Part shown: positions 1 to 8,313 of the stretch, one piece after another
Layout: the number at the start of each line of letters is the position of its first letter
Position numbering within the stretch: position 1 is the first letter of the stretch
NCBI GenBank assembly: GCA_017434045.1
Contig: JAFRGA010000103.1
Span: 1-64,000 of the forward strand
Origin: Eggerthellaceae bacterium
Lineage (GTDB): Bacteria; Actinomycetota; Coriobacteriia; Coriobacteriales; Eggerthellaceae
Length of the DNA: 64,000 nucleotides
Direction: 5' to 3'
Made by a program: the position numbers and the translations under genes
Notes under the pieces: model-generated
Databases searched by the model: none
What the model was told of the DNA's origin: nothing
Seen by the model: the letters and a program-made list of their open reading frames with translations, nothing else

Positions 1-177
1 ATATGCCATGGCTGGGACCTCCTATGAATGTGGTATGGCCTACGACTACAACCGAAGCCTAACCCACGTTGCCACGAAGATGGCCTTTGCTTCATAGAGC
101 GAGGTCCCGGTCGCTCTACATATCGTCTGTCCCCTCCGATTTTTTTCCCAGAGGTGTATTGAAGGACCAGGCTACTT

Positions 178-374
178 GGCAAAAATTTTCGGTTCGGTAC
201 GAAATCGCGGAAAACAGGGAGGTCGCTGGCAAAAATTTTCGGTTCGGTACGATTTTTTCTAGCCTGATTGGCGTTTAGGGAATTCGACTTCAAAAAGACC
301 CAGTTCACAAGATTGCGTTTCAGCTAATCTTTTTTCTAATGCGCGCAGAATCGTACCGAACCGAAAATTTTTAC
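178..374. repeat. Three copies of an AAAATTTTCGGTTCGGTACGA repeat
   Basis: The unit (GGCAAAAATTTTCGG then TTCGGTACGA) occurs at 178-203 and again at 228-253, exactly 50 bp apart, and in inverted orientation at 349-374. Copies two and three can pair as a long hairpin with about a 95-base loop. Function unknown. Confidence 0.75.
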
Positions 375-377
375 ATT

Positions 378-412
378 CGATGTGGAAAAGGGTCTGACCC
401 TTTTCCACATCG
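378..412. repeat. R1 palindrome (solo)
   Basis: Perfect inverted repeat with arms of 17 bases (CGATGTGGAAAAGGGTC and its complement) around one central base. The same palindrome forms both ends of the MITE-like elements at 2702-2920 and 4743-4957, and stands alone again at 17645-17675. Confidence 0.85.
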
Positions 413-475
413 GATCATTTGTTTCCCATAGGTTTCATAAGACTTGGCCTTTTGTCGCATTCTGCGTTCCCGCTG

Positions 476-503
476 TTTACCAAGCAGCGCGTTTTGCTAT
501 AGT
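476..503 (+). promoter_or_regulatory. Possible lysC promoter
   Basis: TTTACC (476-481) and TATAGT (498-503) are separated by 16 bases and lie about 76 bases before the lysC start. This is a pattern match only. Confidence 0.3.
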
Positions 504-579
504 TGTCCGCACGCACTAAACGCGCAAAAGCGCCGTTCAAGACGTTTGAAAACAGAGCAAGCAACGCAGAAAGTGAACT

Positions 580-1860
580 ATGTCGTTAATCGTTTGTAAG
601 TTTGGGGGAACGTCCGTCGCGTCCCCGGAGCGCATTCGCAACGTCGCGAAGCGCCTGATCGCACGCAAGCAGGCGGGGCATCAGGTCGTCGCGGTCGTCT
701 CGGCCATGGGCAAGACAACCGACGAGCTGGTAGGCCTTGCCGCAGCCGTGAACGAGAACCCGCCCACGCGCGAGATGGACCGCCTGCTTTCCACCGGCGA
801 GCAGGTCAGCATGGCGCTCCTGGCCATGGCCATCGACGCGCGCGGCTATCGCGCTATGTCCTTCACGGGCCGCCAGGCGGGCATCGTCACCGACAACACG
901 CACAACAAGGCTAAGATCGTCAGCGTCGACAGCAAGCGCATCCTTCAAGCGCTGGACGACGGCTACATCCCCATCGTGGCTGGTTTCCAGGGCATCGACG
1001 CCAACGGCGACATCACCACGCTCGGGCGCGGCGGCTCCGACACGACTGCCGTAGCCGTGGCCTGGGGCATCGACGCCGACGTTTGCGAAATCTATTCCGA
1101 CGTGGACGGCGTGTACTCGGCCGACCCGCGCATTTGCCCGCATGCCCGCAAGCTCGACGAGATCAGCTACGACGACATGCTGGAAATGGCCGGCGCCGGT
1201 TCGGGCGTCCTGCAGATGCGCGCCGTGGAGTTCGCGCGCAAGTTCAACGTTGTCATTCATTCGCGCTCGGCATTCAGCGAAGCCGAGGGCACGTACGTCA
1301 AGGAGGCATGCGACATGATGGAGGAAGCCGTCATCACCGGCATCGCACACGACACATCCGAGGTCAAGGTCACCATCCGTGGCGTGCCTGACGCCACCGG
1401 CATCGCGGCGAAGCTGTTCAGCGCGCTGGCCGGCAATGCGGTCAACACCGACATGATCATCCAGAACGTCTCCGAAGAAGGCGCGACGGATATCTCGTTC
1501 ACCTGCCCGGCCGCCGACTTGGGCCGCGCGAAGGAAACGCTCGACCGCGTCGTGCCCGAGATCAACGCACGCGAAGTCTCGGTTGACGAGAGCATCGGCA
1601 AGGTCAGCCTCGTGGGCACCGGCATGAAGTCCACGCCGGGCGTAGCCGCGAAGGCGTTTACCGTGCTCGGCGAAGCGGGCATCAACATCCTGGCCATCTC
1701 GACGTCCCCAATCCGCCTTTCCGTCCTGGTCGACGGCGCGCAAGTCGCCGACGCCGTGCGCGCGCTGCACACCGCGTTCGGCCTGGACGCCGACGAGATC
1801 TTCGAGGAAACGCAGCTCTCCGCCGAGGAAATCGCCGCCAAGATGAACAAGGGCCGCTAG
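580..1860 (+). CDS. lysC: Aspartate kinase
   Basis: Phosphorylates L-aspartate to 4-phosphoaspartate, the first step to lysine/diaminopimelate, threonine and methionine. The 426-residue protein begins with the kinase signature KFGGTSVASPERI (residues 7-19), has the GRGGSDTTAVA substrate loop, and ends with two ACT regulatory repeats (about 265-420), one containing NTDMIIQN, the usual site for lysine/threonine feedback. The ATG at 580 is preceded only by a weak GAAAG ribosome site. The HAD gene follows after 22 bases, so the two are probably co-transcribed. The partner enzyme, aspartate-semialdehyde dehydrogenase, is at 44051, not adjacent. I saw no lysine riboswitch in the leader. Confidence 0.95.
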   Translation: MSLIVCKFGGTSVASPERIRNVAKRLIARKQAGHQVVAVVSAMGKTTDELVGLAAAVNENPPTREMDRLLSTGEQVSMALLAMAIDARGYRAMSFTGRQAGIVTDNTHNKAKIVSVDSKRILQALDDGYIPIVAGFQGIDANGDITTLGRGGSDTTAVAVAWGIDADVCEIYSDVDGVYSADPRICPHARKLDEISYDDMLEMAGAGSGVLQMRAVEFARKFNVVIHSRSAFSEAEGTYVKEACDMMEEAVITGIAHDTSEVKVTIRGVPDATGIAAKLFSALAGNAVNTDMIIQNVSEEGATDISFTCPAADLGRAKETLDRVVPEINAREVSVDESIGKVSLVGTGMKSTPGVAAKAFTVLGEAGINILAISTSPIRLSVLVDGAQVADAVRALHTAFGLDADEIFEETQLSAEEIAAKMNKGR

Positions 1861-1882
1861 ATCGTTTGAAGGCGGGCGCACA

Positions 1883-2680
1883 ATGCGAAAACCAGCGCTC
1901 GTCGTGAGCGATTTAGACGGCACGCTGATAAAACCCAACACAGCCGCGCTTGAACCGCGGACGCTCGAACTCGTCGAGGGCCTGCTCGACGCGGGCATTC
2001 CCTTCATGCCGGCAAGCGGGCGGCAGCATCCCAACGTACGCTGGCTGTTCGAGCCCCTCGCCGAGCGGCTCTCCTTCGTGAGCGAAAACGGCGTATTGGC
2101 CCATATCGGTGACGAGCTTGTGTATCGCGCGACGCTCGAGCACGACCTCGGGCTGGAAATCGTGCGCACCATCCTGGAGCGCTCCAACTGCGAGCCGATG
2201 GTTTCGGGCGAGAAGACGTACTACATCACGCCCGAAAGCCCCACGTTCCTGCGTTATCTCGAAGAGGGCTGCGGTTTCGTCGTCACACGCGTGGACGACC
2301 TGGAAGACATCGGCGAACCTTACGGAAAGCTCTCGGCGTTCTACCCTGAAGGCATCGGCGTTGACCGCTTCTTCTGGGCGGAGCGTTTCGGCAACAGGTG
2401 CGCCGTCACGACCTCGAGCGACAAGTGGCTCGACATGATGCCGTCGGGCGTGAACAAGGCCACGGCGCGGGCCGTCGTGCTCGAGCGCCTTGGGATCGAC
2501 CCGGCCGACGTCATCGCGTTCGGCGATGCGGAAAACGACGTGGAGATGTTGAAGCTGGTCGGCTGCCCAATTGCGAAGGCGAACGGCGCCCCGGGCGCTC
2601 TCGAATGTGCGCTTTACACCACCGACGATGTGGTGTCCTCGCTCGACCGCATCCTCAACGGCCCCGGATACGACTGGTAA
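1883..2680 (+). CDS. HAD-superfamily (Cof-type) phosphatase
   Basis: A 265-residue cytosolic phosphatase of the Cof-like subfamily. Motif I is SDLDGTL (Asp10 nucleophile, Asp12 acid/base) and motif IV is FGDAENDVEML near residue 214. Between them lies the large cap typical of sugar-phosphate or flavin/pyridoxal-phosphate phosphatases, and a Lys/Asn-containing motif III (GVNKATA) at about 189. The substrate cannot be told from sequence. It sits 22 bases after lysC on the same strand, probably in one transcript, but no pathway link is known to me. Confidence 0.85.
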   Translation: MRKPALVVSDLDGTLIKPNTAALEPRTLELVEGLLDAGIPFMPASGRQHPNVRWLFEPLAERLSFVSENGVLAHIGDELVYRATLEHDLGLEIVRTILERSNCEPMVSGEKTYYITPESPTFLRYLEEGCGFVVTRVDDLEDIGEPYGKLSAFYPEGIGVDRFFWAERFGNRCAVTTSSDKWLDMMPSGVNKATARAVVLERLGIDPADVIAFGDAENDVEMLKLVGCPIAKANGAPGALECALYTTDDVVSSLDRILNGPGYDW

Positions 2681-2701
2681 GCTTCCGTACTCTTGAAGCG
2701 T

Positions 2702-2920
2702 GATGATGTGGAAAAGGGTCAGACCCTTTTCCACATCATCACTCTCCCTTCGGGATGCGACGATCTGAGCAATCGCCATGTTAGAGGGAAAAGGCCTTGC
2801 TGCATAACAGAAGGTGAGCCCTCCCGAGAAAGCGGGTGGTTCCATGGGTGGCGATTCGCGTGGCGCAGGGTTAATGGCCCTTGAGCACTGTGGAACAGGG
2901 TCTGACCCTTTTCCCCATTG
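2702..2920. mobile_element. MITE-like element, copy A (R1 palindromes at both ends)
   Basis: The left end is a perfect palindrome (2702-2740, 19-base arms); the right end (2889-2920) is an imperfect version. The interior is recognisably the same as that of copy B at 4743-4957 (shared blocks such as CAATCGCCATG, TAGAGGGAA and GGCCTTGCTGCA). No transposase is encoded. It overlaps the 3' end of the diguanylate cyclase gene. The hairpin ends resemble REP sequences moved by RAYT/IS200-type Y1 transposases, which is inference. Confidence 0.75.
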
Positions 2921-4467
2921 GCTACGCAGTTGGACGGGCAGTCGAGGGCGTAGAGGTCGCGACCCTGGGTCGAGATGCCGTAGAAGGCAAGGCCGTTGCG
3001 GCCGGAGTTTTTCACGAAGTAAAGCGCCTCGTCAGCGTGCTTGTAGATGGTGTCGGCGTCCTTGCTCGCGTTGCTGAAGGCCGCGCCCACGCTGAGCGTC
3101 AGCTTGGGCAGGCCGTCGGAGTCGTCGGCCATACCGTCGGCGACGGCCTTGATCTTCGCGTCGATCACGTGTACGAGCTCGGGCGAGATGTCGGTCACGA
3201 CCACGGCGAACTCGTCGCCACCCAGGCGGCAAGCGTAGTCGCTCGAGCGGAACGCCTTCGCAAGCAGCCTGGAAAGCTTCTGCAAGATCTTGTCGCCGGC
3301 GTCATGCCCGAGCGTGTCGTTGACGTCCTTGAAGTAGTCGGCGTCGATCAGCAGAAGCGCGTACTCCTCGTCGCGGTACGCCTCGAGGAGATGCTCGAAC
3401 ACCGAGCGGTTGTACAGCCCGGTCAGGTGGTCGTGTTCGGCTTTGCGGCGCAGGCTGTCGCTGTGCTTGAGGTTCTCTTCGTAGAGCGTGTTGTACTCGC
3501 TGGCCATGAAGCGCAGCTCGCGGGCGCCGATCAGGGGCAGCTGCTGGTTGTCGCCGACGTACTCGATGTGCTTGCGGATGGGCCACAGCAAAAGCATGAT
3601 GATGGAAAGGGCTGTGAGCAGGACGACCGCCAGCAACGCCCAGGTGAGCACCTGCTGCATGGCGAGCAGCGATTCCAGCTCCGCCGAGCTTTTCACCTGC
3701 TCATCTTGGATTGTGGCGATCAGGGTCGTTTTGCACTGCGCGATGTTTCTCTCGATCTCGTCCACATGCGCCTGGTAGTTTTCGCCGAACATCAAGCTCA
3801 TGGCCTTGTCCAGCTTCTGCTCGCTGCTCAGCGCAGCGTCCTCGGCACTGAGAGGCGCTTTGGCGAGCTCGTCGTTGCCGATATTGGCGCTGGTGTTCGT
3901 GGCGGAAAGCACGAGCTGCGCCGCTTCGTGCTCCAGGCCCATCAGCTCGTTCGAGAGGTCGTTCGCGCGCTCGAGGAAGTTGTGCGCCTCGGAGCTGCCC
4001 GCCAAGCTCTCGAGCTGATCGAGTGCGCTGTCGCGCCGTTTCGTCTGCTGTACCTCGACGAAATAGTTATCCAGGTACTGGACATCGTGGGTGATGACGA
4101 ACTGCCGCAGCTGCGCCGTCAGGTAGTTCGAGGCTTCCTTCATGGAGCTGGCGGCCAATTCGCACTCGATGTAGATCTCGGTTTCGTCGGAAAGGGCCTG
4201 GTAGGTCTCGTTCGTCTTCTGCACCGCCTGCAGGAACAGGCCAGAGACAACGCACGCCAGCACGACCATGACGGCAACGACCTCGCTCATACGCACGCCG
4301 CCCACTCTGCGCGAGGCGTGCTTAGCTGTTGAGGTGCCTGAAGCTGGTTCTTCTGCCCGCGAGGCGCCCGAAGCTTGCCCTTTGGCTCGCGCGGCGCCTG
4401 GAGCCGGTTCGGCCTGTGAATCTGGCTCTTCGGTCTGTGAAGCGGAACCGCTTGTTTCTTCGCTCAT
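2719..4467 (-). CDS. Membrane-bound diguanylate cyclase (GGDEF) with a repeat-derived C-terminal tail
   Basis: Makes the second messenger cyclic di-GMP from two GTP. The start MSEETSG at 4467 has a GGGAAGAAG upstream. The 582-residue protein has a low-complexity cytoplasmic N-terminus, a membrane segment (about 61-82), about 190 residues of extracytoplasmic helical sensor, a second membrane segment (about 273-296), then a GGDEF domain. The active site CRLGGDEF (GGDEF at about 416-420) is intact, and RSSD five residues before it matches the RxxD inhibitory site. The domain ends near residue 510; the last 70 or so residues (from ...CVANGEKGQTLFH) are encoded by MITE copy A, whose left palindrome supplies the stop codon. 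The original C-terminus was therefore probably shorter. The ligand sensed is unknown. Confidence 0.85.
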   Translation of the reverse strand: MSEETSGSASQTEEPDSQAEPAPGAARAKGQASGASRAEEPASGTSTAKHASRRVGGVRMSEVVAVMVVLACVVSGLFLQAVQKTNETYQALSDETEIYIECELAASSMKEASNYLTAQLRQFVITHDVQYLDNYFVEVQQTKRRDSALDQLESLAGSSEAHNFLERANDLSNELMGLEHEAAQLVLSATNTSANIGNDELAKAPLSAEDAALSSEQKLDKAMSLMFGENYQAHVDEIERNIAQCKTTLIATIQDEQVKSSAELESLLAMQQVLTWALLAVVLLTALSIIMLLLWPIRKHIEYVGDNQQLPLIGARELRFMASEYNTLYEENLKHSDSLRRKAEHDHLTGLYNRSVFEHLLEAYRDEEYALLLIDADYFKDVNDTLGHDAGDKILQKLSRLLAKAFRSSDYACRLGGDEFAVVVTDISPELVHVIDAKIKAVADGMADDSDGLPKLTLSVGAAFSNASKDADTIYKHADEALYFVKNSGRNGLAFYGISTQGRDLYALDCPSNCVANGEKGQTLFHSAQGPLTLRHANRHPWNHPLSREGSPSVMQQGLFPLTWRLLRSSHPEGRVMMWKRV

Positions 4468-5083
4468 GCTTGCTTCTTCCCATCGGCCTATGAACGACGC
4501 CCGCTTGAGCGGGCACGATACCAAGGCCGTACATTACCTATTCGATGGTAGAACAAAAGCGCTTATTTTTCTAGAAAAAGCACGTCAAAGGATGGCGATT
4601 TCGAATCGGAGGGGACAGTCCCCTTTGATGCGTTCACCAAGGCGGTTTTCCGGATGCCCGCTTCGCAGGAATCCTTCGCCTTCGACTCAGGATGACAGAA
4701 GGGCGTGATGAAGCGCCCAGCTGTTTAGCACGCTCAACGAACGATGTGGAAAAGGGCCAGACCCTTTTCCACATCATCGCCCTCCCCTCGGGACTCAGCG
4801 ACTCAAGCAATCGCCATGCTAGAGGGAAGGGGCCTTGCTGCAAAACAGGGAAAGCCCCACCCGCATAGCAAGTGTTTCCTTGGGCTGCGCTCCGTACGGC
4901 GCAGGCTTGATAACCCTTGGGCAATGTGGAAAAGGGTCTGACCCTTTTCCACATTGCGGCGTCTGTGCAGCGATGTTGATGAGACGAAGCACACGACCCC
5001 GTCACACAATCGGCCCCATCACACCTCAGGATGGAAATATGCTGACCTGAGTGAAATATGCAGAAGATTCGTGCTTAGGAATC
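4468..5083. other. Gene-free repeat cluster between the GGDEF gene and the surface-protein gene
   Basis: No gene seen. In order it holds an R4 palindrome (4601-4634, GGGGACAGTCCCC core), the right half of an R2 repeat (about 4655-4702, ending CTCAGGATGACAG), and MITE-like copy B (4743-4957). Confidence 0.65.
4743..4957. mobile_element. MITE-like element, copy B
   Basis: Both ends are nearly perfect palindromes (4743-4775 and 4921-4957) with TGTGGAAAAGGG arms. The 145-bp interior matches that of copy A (2702-2920) along its whole length with scattered differences, so the two ends and the middle appear to have moved as a unit. It has no coding capacity of note. Confidence 0.8.
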
Positions 5084-6100
5084 CTAACGTCCGGAAGAGT
5101 TCGAACGGACTCTTCGCATGACAAGGGAGACGACGCCGGCAACGAGAAGCATGGCGGCGACGGTCGCAAGCTCGACATCAATCGGCAGCGTTTTCGCAGT
5201 CGTTGATTGAGAAGAGGATACAACCCCTGTATTTGGCTTTGAGGGATTGGGTGAAACCGGCTCGTAGGGCCTGGGAAGGCTGTCTACCGATGGCGCTTGG
5301 GAAGCAGAACCGACGGCAGCTGATGGTGCGGCAGATGGGCCGTTGGGCACGGCGGATGGAGCGGGGACTTTTCCCGCATTGGGCGGGGCAGTAGGAGGCG
5401 AGACGCTATTCACATCGATTTTGGCCGCAGCAGCCGAAGAGCTGCTCGCCGCCGATTCTCCTGAAGGCGATTCTGCAGATGTGGAGGCTTGCGAAGAGCC
5501 TTTCTCTTCTTTCTCGTTTTCTCCACCGCCAGGATTCTCGCTAGCGGGGCTCTCTTTTGCAGAATCTTTCCCTTCTTGGTTGCCTCCTGCAGGATTTTCG
5601 CTTGCCGGGTTTTCGCCGGCCGGGGTCTCCTCTGCCGGGGTTTGCCCATCGGGATTCTGTCCCGCCGGGGTCTCGTCACCCAGATTGCCTCCCGCCGGGG
5701 TCTCGTCACCCAGATTGCCTACCGCCGGGGCTCCTCCCCCTTGGCCTTCTCCCGCCGGAATCTCACTTGCCGGCGTTTCTCCCCTTTGGCCACCTCCAGC
5801 TGGCGTCTCCTCCTCCTTGTTTTCCTTTTCAGGAGACTCGCCTTGCTTGTTCGCGCCTGCCAGGTTCTCCCCGCCAGGTGTTTCTTTCTGATCGGGTGCT
5901 TTGTTCTTTGGCGCCGCACCGGCTTGGGGAGTCGGGGGCGTTTCAGCCTGATCTGCCAACGCAACCTGACCTGTTGCGAACTGAAGGGCCAGGGCACACG
6001 CAAACATCACGCAGAGGAAGGCAAACGCGAAAAGGGCGGACCGCCCGTTTACCCGCGTTCCAGCTTGAACCTCGTATCGTTGCCGTGCCCTATCCGTCAT
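5084..6100 (-). CDS. Secreted, membrane-anchored protein with Gly/Glu/Pro-rich repeats
   Basis: The 338-residue product starts at MTDRARQ (6100), seven bases after the pilT-like stop, behind a strong AGGAGG site. It has a signal peptide (hydrophobic 21-40, likely cut after QVALA), then about 150 residues of degenerate decapeptide-like repeats built on ETPAGGNLGD and ENPAGGN (about 75-195), a Ser/Ala/Pro-rich stretch, and a C-terminal membrane segment (about 308-328) followed by RRVRSNSSGR. LPIDVE just before that segment is not a clear sortase motif. The layout suggests a cell-wall-spanning stalk or surface protein. It is last in the pilus-like operon. Function unknown. Confidence 0.7.
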   Translation of the reverse strand: MTDRARQRYEVQAGTRVNGRSALFAFAFLCVMFACALALQFATGQVALADQAETPPTPQAGAAPKNKAPDQKETPGGENLAGANKQGESPEKENKEEETPAGGGQRGETPASEIPAGEGQGGGAPAVGNLGDETPAGGNLGDETPAGQNPDGQTPAEETPAGENPASENPAGGNQEGKDSAKESPASENPGGGENEKEEKGSSQASTSAESPSGESAASSSSAAAAKIDVNSVSPPTAPPNAGKVPAPSAVPNGPSAAPSAAVGSASQAPSVDSLPRPYEPVSPNPSKPNTGVVSSSQSTTAKTLPIDVELATVAAMLLVAGVVSLVMRRVRSNSSGR

Positions 6101-6107
6101 GGACCTC

Positions 6108-7184
6108 CTATTTGATGCCTTCGCTTTCGAGCCTGCGTGCGAGGGCCTCCTCGTGAATGCTGAAACGCAACGCCGTCTCTGCGGTAATCCGACCAGCTTT
6201 CGCAAGCTGGAACAGGCTTTGGTCCATCGTGCGCATGCCAACGGGGCTGTTGGAGGCGATGACGGAGTCGATCTGGTAAGTCTTCTCCTCGCGGATGAGG
6301 TTACGGATTGCCGGGTTGGAAATCATGATCTCGAACGCAGGTGTCTGTCCACCGTCAACGGTGGGCACGAGCTGCTGGCAGACGATAGCCTGCAGGACCA
6401 GCGACAGCTGGATGCGGATTTGCCGCTGCTGCTCGGCCGGGAACGTGTCGACGATACGGTCGACCGTGCCAGCTGCGCTTGTGGTATGCAGCGTCGAGAA
6501 CAGCAGCTGCGCCATCTCGGCAGCCGTCATGGCGGTGGCGACCGTCTCAGCGTCGCGCATCTCGCCCAACAGGATGATGTCGGGCGCCTCGCGCAAGGCC
6601 GAGCGCAGAGCCTCGGCGAAGGTGGCCACGTCGGTGGGAATCTCGCGCTGGGTGACAATGCAGTTTTCATGACGATGCACATACTCGATTGGGTCTTCCA
6701 TCGTGATGATGTGCCCTGAGCGCTCGTGGTTGATGCGGTCGATAATGCAGGCCAGCGTTGTCGACTTGCCCGAGCCCGCCGGACCGGTGACCAGCACCAA
6801 GCCCTTCTGCAGCTTGCTGAGACGCAACACGTCCTCGGGAATCTCGAAGTCTTCGGGCTTGGGCAACCCAAACGGAATCACGCGGATGACTGCCGAGAGC
6901 GCGTTGCGCTGACGGAACACGTTCGCACGGAAGCGACCGATGCCGTTAATGGAAAACGAAAAGTCGTCATCGTGGTTCTTGTTCTGCTCCATGGATTCAA
7001 AATCGCGGTCCGCCAGCTGATAGATGGCTTTTACCACTTCCTTGGTCTGCTCTTCGAAAACCTTTTCGTCATTGATGCGCACAAGCTGCCCGCTGGCGGA
7101 ATACGTAATGGGCGTACCGGCGACGACGAAGATGTCAGAAGCCTTGATGTCGATCATTTGTTTCAACAGCGGTTTCAGTTCCAT
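6108..7184 (-). CDS. pilT: PilT-like twitching/retraction ATPase
   Basis: A 358-residue hexameric secretion ATPase of the PilT branch, which drives pilus retraction. Visible motifs are Walker A GPAGSGKST (134-142), the Asp box ending TMEDPIEY, Walker B DIILLGEMRD (202-211), the His box LLFSTLHT (228-235) and AIRNLIRE (292-299), which is characteristic of PilT rather than PilB/GspE. It belongs to a minus-strand cluster with a GspF-like platform protein and several pilin-like proteins; no extension ATPase, prepilin peptidase or secretin gene is in the window. The next gene starts seven bases after its stop. Confidence 0.88.
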   Translation of the reverse strand: MELKPLLKQMIDIKASDIFVVAGTPITYSASGQLVRINDEKVFEEQTKEVVKAIYQLADRDFESMEQNKNHDDDFSFSINGIGRFRANVFRQRNALSAVIRVIPFGLPKPEDFEIPEDVLRLSKLQKGLVLVTGPAGSGKSTTLACIIDRINHERSGHIITMEDPIEYVHRHENCIVTQREIPTDVATFAEALRSALREAPDIILLGEMRDAETVATAMTAAEMAQLLFSTLHTTSAAGTVDRIVDTFPAEQQRQIRIQLSLVLQAIVCQQLVPTVDGGQTPAFEIMISNPAIRNLIREEKTYQIDSVIASNSPVGMRTMDQSLFQLAKAGRITAETALRFSIHEEALARRLESEGIK

Positions 7185-7256
7185 GTTTTCTCCGTTCCCC
7201 CGCCTCCCGGCGGCCTTCTCATAGGTAAAAGGGCTTCAATCCTTCTTACACGTTTT

Positions 7257-7775
7257 CTAATCCGGTATGTAGAACTGGCCCTCTGGCGGCTCCTCGTTCT
7301 GCACTGCGGACATCTTCCATTTGTCGATGCGGTACGCGCCGTCGTGCACCGTGATCTCGACGGTGAGCACGCGGCCGCTGTCGCACGTGAAATCTGCAAT
7401 AACTTTATCGCCTTCCACTTGGGCGTTTGCCTGCACCTTTCCTTGTGCAGCGTTTTGCGCCCCAGCGCAGAGGTCGTCGAGCGACGCCACGACGGCTTCC
7501 ATACCCGCGTTACCGCTTTTGGAAAGCTTGTCGTCCACGCCGGCCAAAAACTCCTGCGCAGCACGTTCACCCAGATACTGCTGGGCCAAAGCGTCGGCCT
7601 GACGCTGAGACATGATAAGCGACGCGTTCGCCGTCGAAAGCGACAACACAGCCAGCACAGCGAGGCAAATGATGACTACAAGCGCAAATACCGAGATGGA
7701 GCCGATGCGCACATGTTCGGGGGTACTCCCTTGTGCGCGGGGTACGACGCCGGGGTTGAGCTGGAACTTCGCCAT
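7257..7775 (-). CDS. Pilin-cluster protein with one N-terminal membrane segment
   Basis: I choose MAKFQLNPG (7775) as start because it begins four bases after the upstream stop at 7780, giving 172 residues. It has a short cytoplasmic N-terminus, a single membrane helix (about 26-48, ISVFALVVIICLAVLAVLSL) and an extracytoplasmic domain with two Cys that could form a disulfide (DLCAG and DFTCDSG). The topology resembles minor pseudopilins, but the canonical G-[FL]xxxE cleavage motif is not evident. It is placed between a pilin-like gene and the pilT-like ATPase, so a role in pilus or secretion assembly is inferred. Confidence 0.65.
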   Translation of the reverse strand: MAKFQLNPGVVPRAQGSTPEHVRIGSISVFALVVIICLAVLAVLSLSTANASLIMSQRQADALAQQYLGERAAQEFLAGVDDKLSKSGNAGMEAVVASLDDLCAGAQNAAQGKVQANAQVEGDKVIADFTCDSGRVLTVEITVHDGAYRIDKWKMSAVQNEEPPEGQFYIPD

Positions 7776-7779
7776 GTGC

Positions 7780-8313
7780 CTACACCCCGCTTTCGTACTT
7801 GGCGGTCTGTATGGTGTACAGAAGCCCGTTAACAGACGCGGGGTCGGCGAGGGCGCCCGCATAGGCATCCTCGGCCGGATCGATCACGATGCCGTCGGCA
7901 GGGGCGCCGGCGCTTGCCTCCGAACGGTCAATCGCACCCTTGGTCCTAACCGGAATCTCGCCCGCTTTCTTGGCATCGTAGACGCTGATGGTGGCATAGT
8001 AGATGGTGCCGCCGTCGCGCTTCGAAGGCGCAACATCGCAGATGACGCGCAAGCCGTCCTTCACCTCATCACATGCCGCATCGGCGGGATTGGCCGCGAA
8101 ACGCTCAGCCGTGGATGTGGCAATGGCAACAGCATCGGTCAGGTTGCGGCTCTCGTTGGCGCGTTCGGCCGTCGCGGCGAACAGCTGCGTGAAGATGGCC
8201 ATGGAAGCAACGAGGAACAAGAGCAGCAACATGGCTTCTACCAGGAACGCAGCTCCGGCCCACCGTTTGCGGGGAGCGACCGACGTGCGTTGGGAGGGTA
8301 GCTGGAAACTCAT
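7780..8313 (-). CDS. Prepilin-like (PilV/minor pseudopilin-type) protein
   Basis: A 177-residue protein beginning MSFQLPSQ behind GGAGGTAG. After a basic leader (RKRWAG) comes AAFLVEAMLLLLFLVASMAIF (about 21-41), which has the hydrophobic helix and the early Glu expected of type IV prepilins processed after Gly; the Glu is at +6 rather than +5 of that Gly, so the cut site is uncertain. The rest is an extracytoplasmic domain with two Cys. It overlaps the upstream gene by four bases (ATGA-type junction), so translation is coupled. Confidence 0.65.
   Translation of the reverse strand: MSFQLPSQRTSVAPRKRWAGAAFLVEAMLLLLFLVASMAIFTQLFAATAERANESRNLTDAVAIATSTAERFAANPADAACDEVKDGLRVICDVAPSKRDGGTIYYATISVYDAKKAGEIPVRTKGAIDRSEASAGAPADGIVIDPAEDAYAGALADPASVNGLLYTIQTAKYESGV

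Larger units (their letters stand above)
1..579. other. Gene-free stretch upstream of lysC with short repeats
   Basis: I see no convincing gene here; the one short open frame on the plus strand runs through repeated DNA. The stretch holds three copies of a 25-bp AT-rich repeat (178-203, 228-253 direct, 349-374 inverted) and one R1 palindrome (378-412). The left edge may be the tail of a feature lying outside the window. Confidence 0.5.

Noticed and set aside
440-579. Lysine riboswitch in the lysC leader
   Set aside because: No five-helix junction or conserved core could be recognised in the available leader.
586-2187. 533-residue open frame antisense to lysC and the HAD gene
   Set aside because: Crosses two well-supported genes on the other strand and has no domain of its own.
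5343-5891. Plus-strand frames antisense to the surface-protein gene, apparently repetitive
   Set aside because: The repeats come from the minus-strand ETPAGGN coding units; the minus-strand gene has a signal peptide and good ribosome site.
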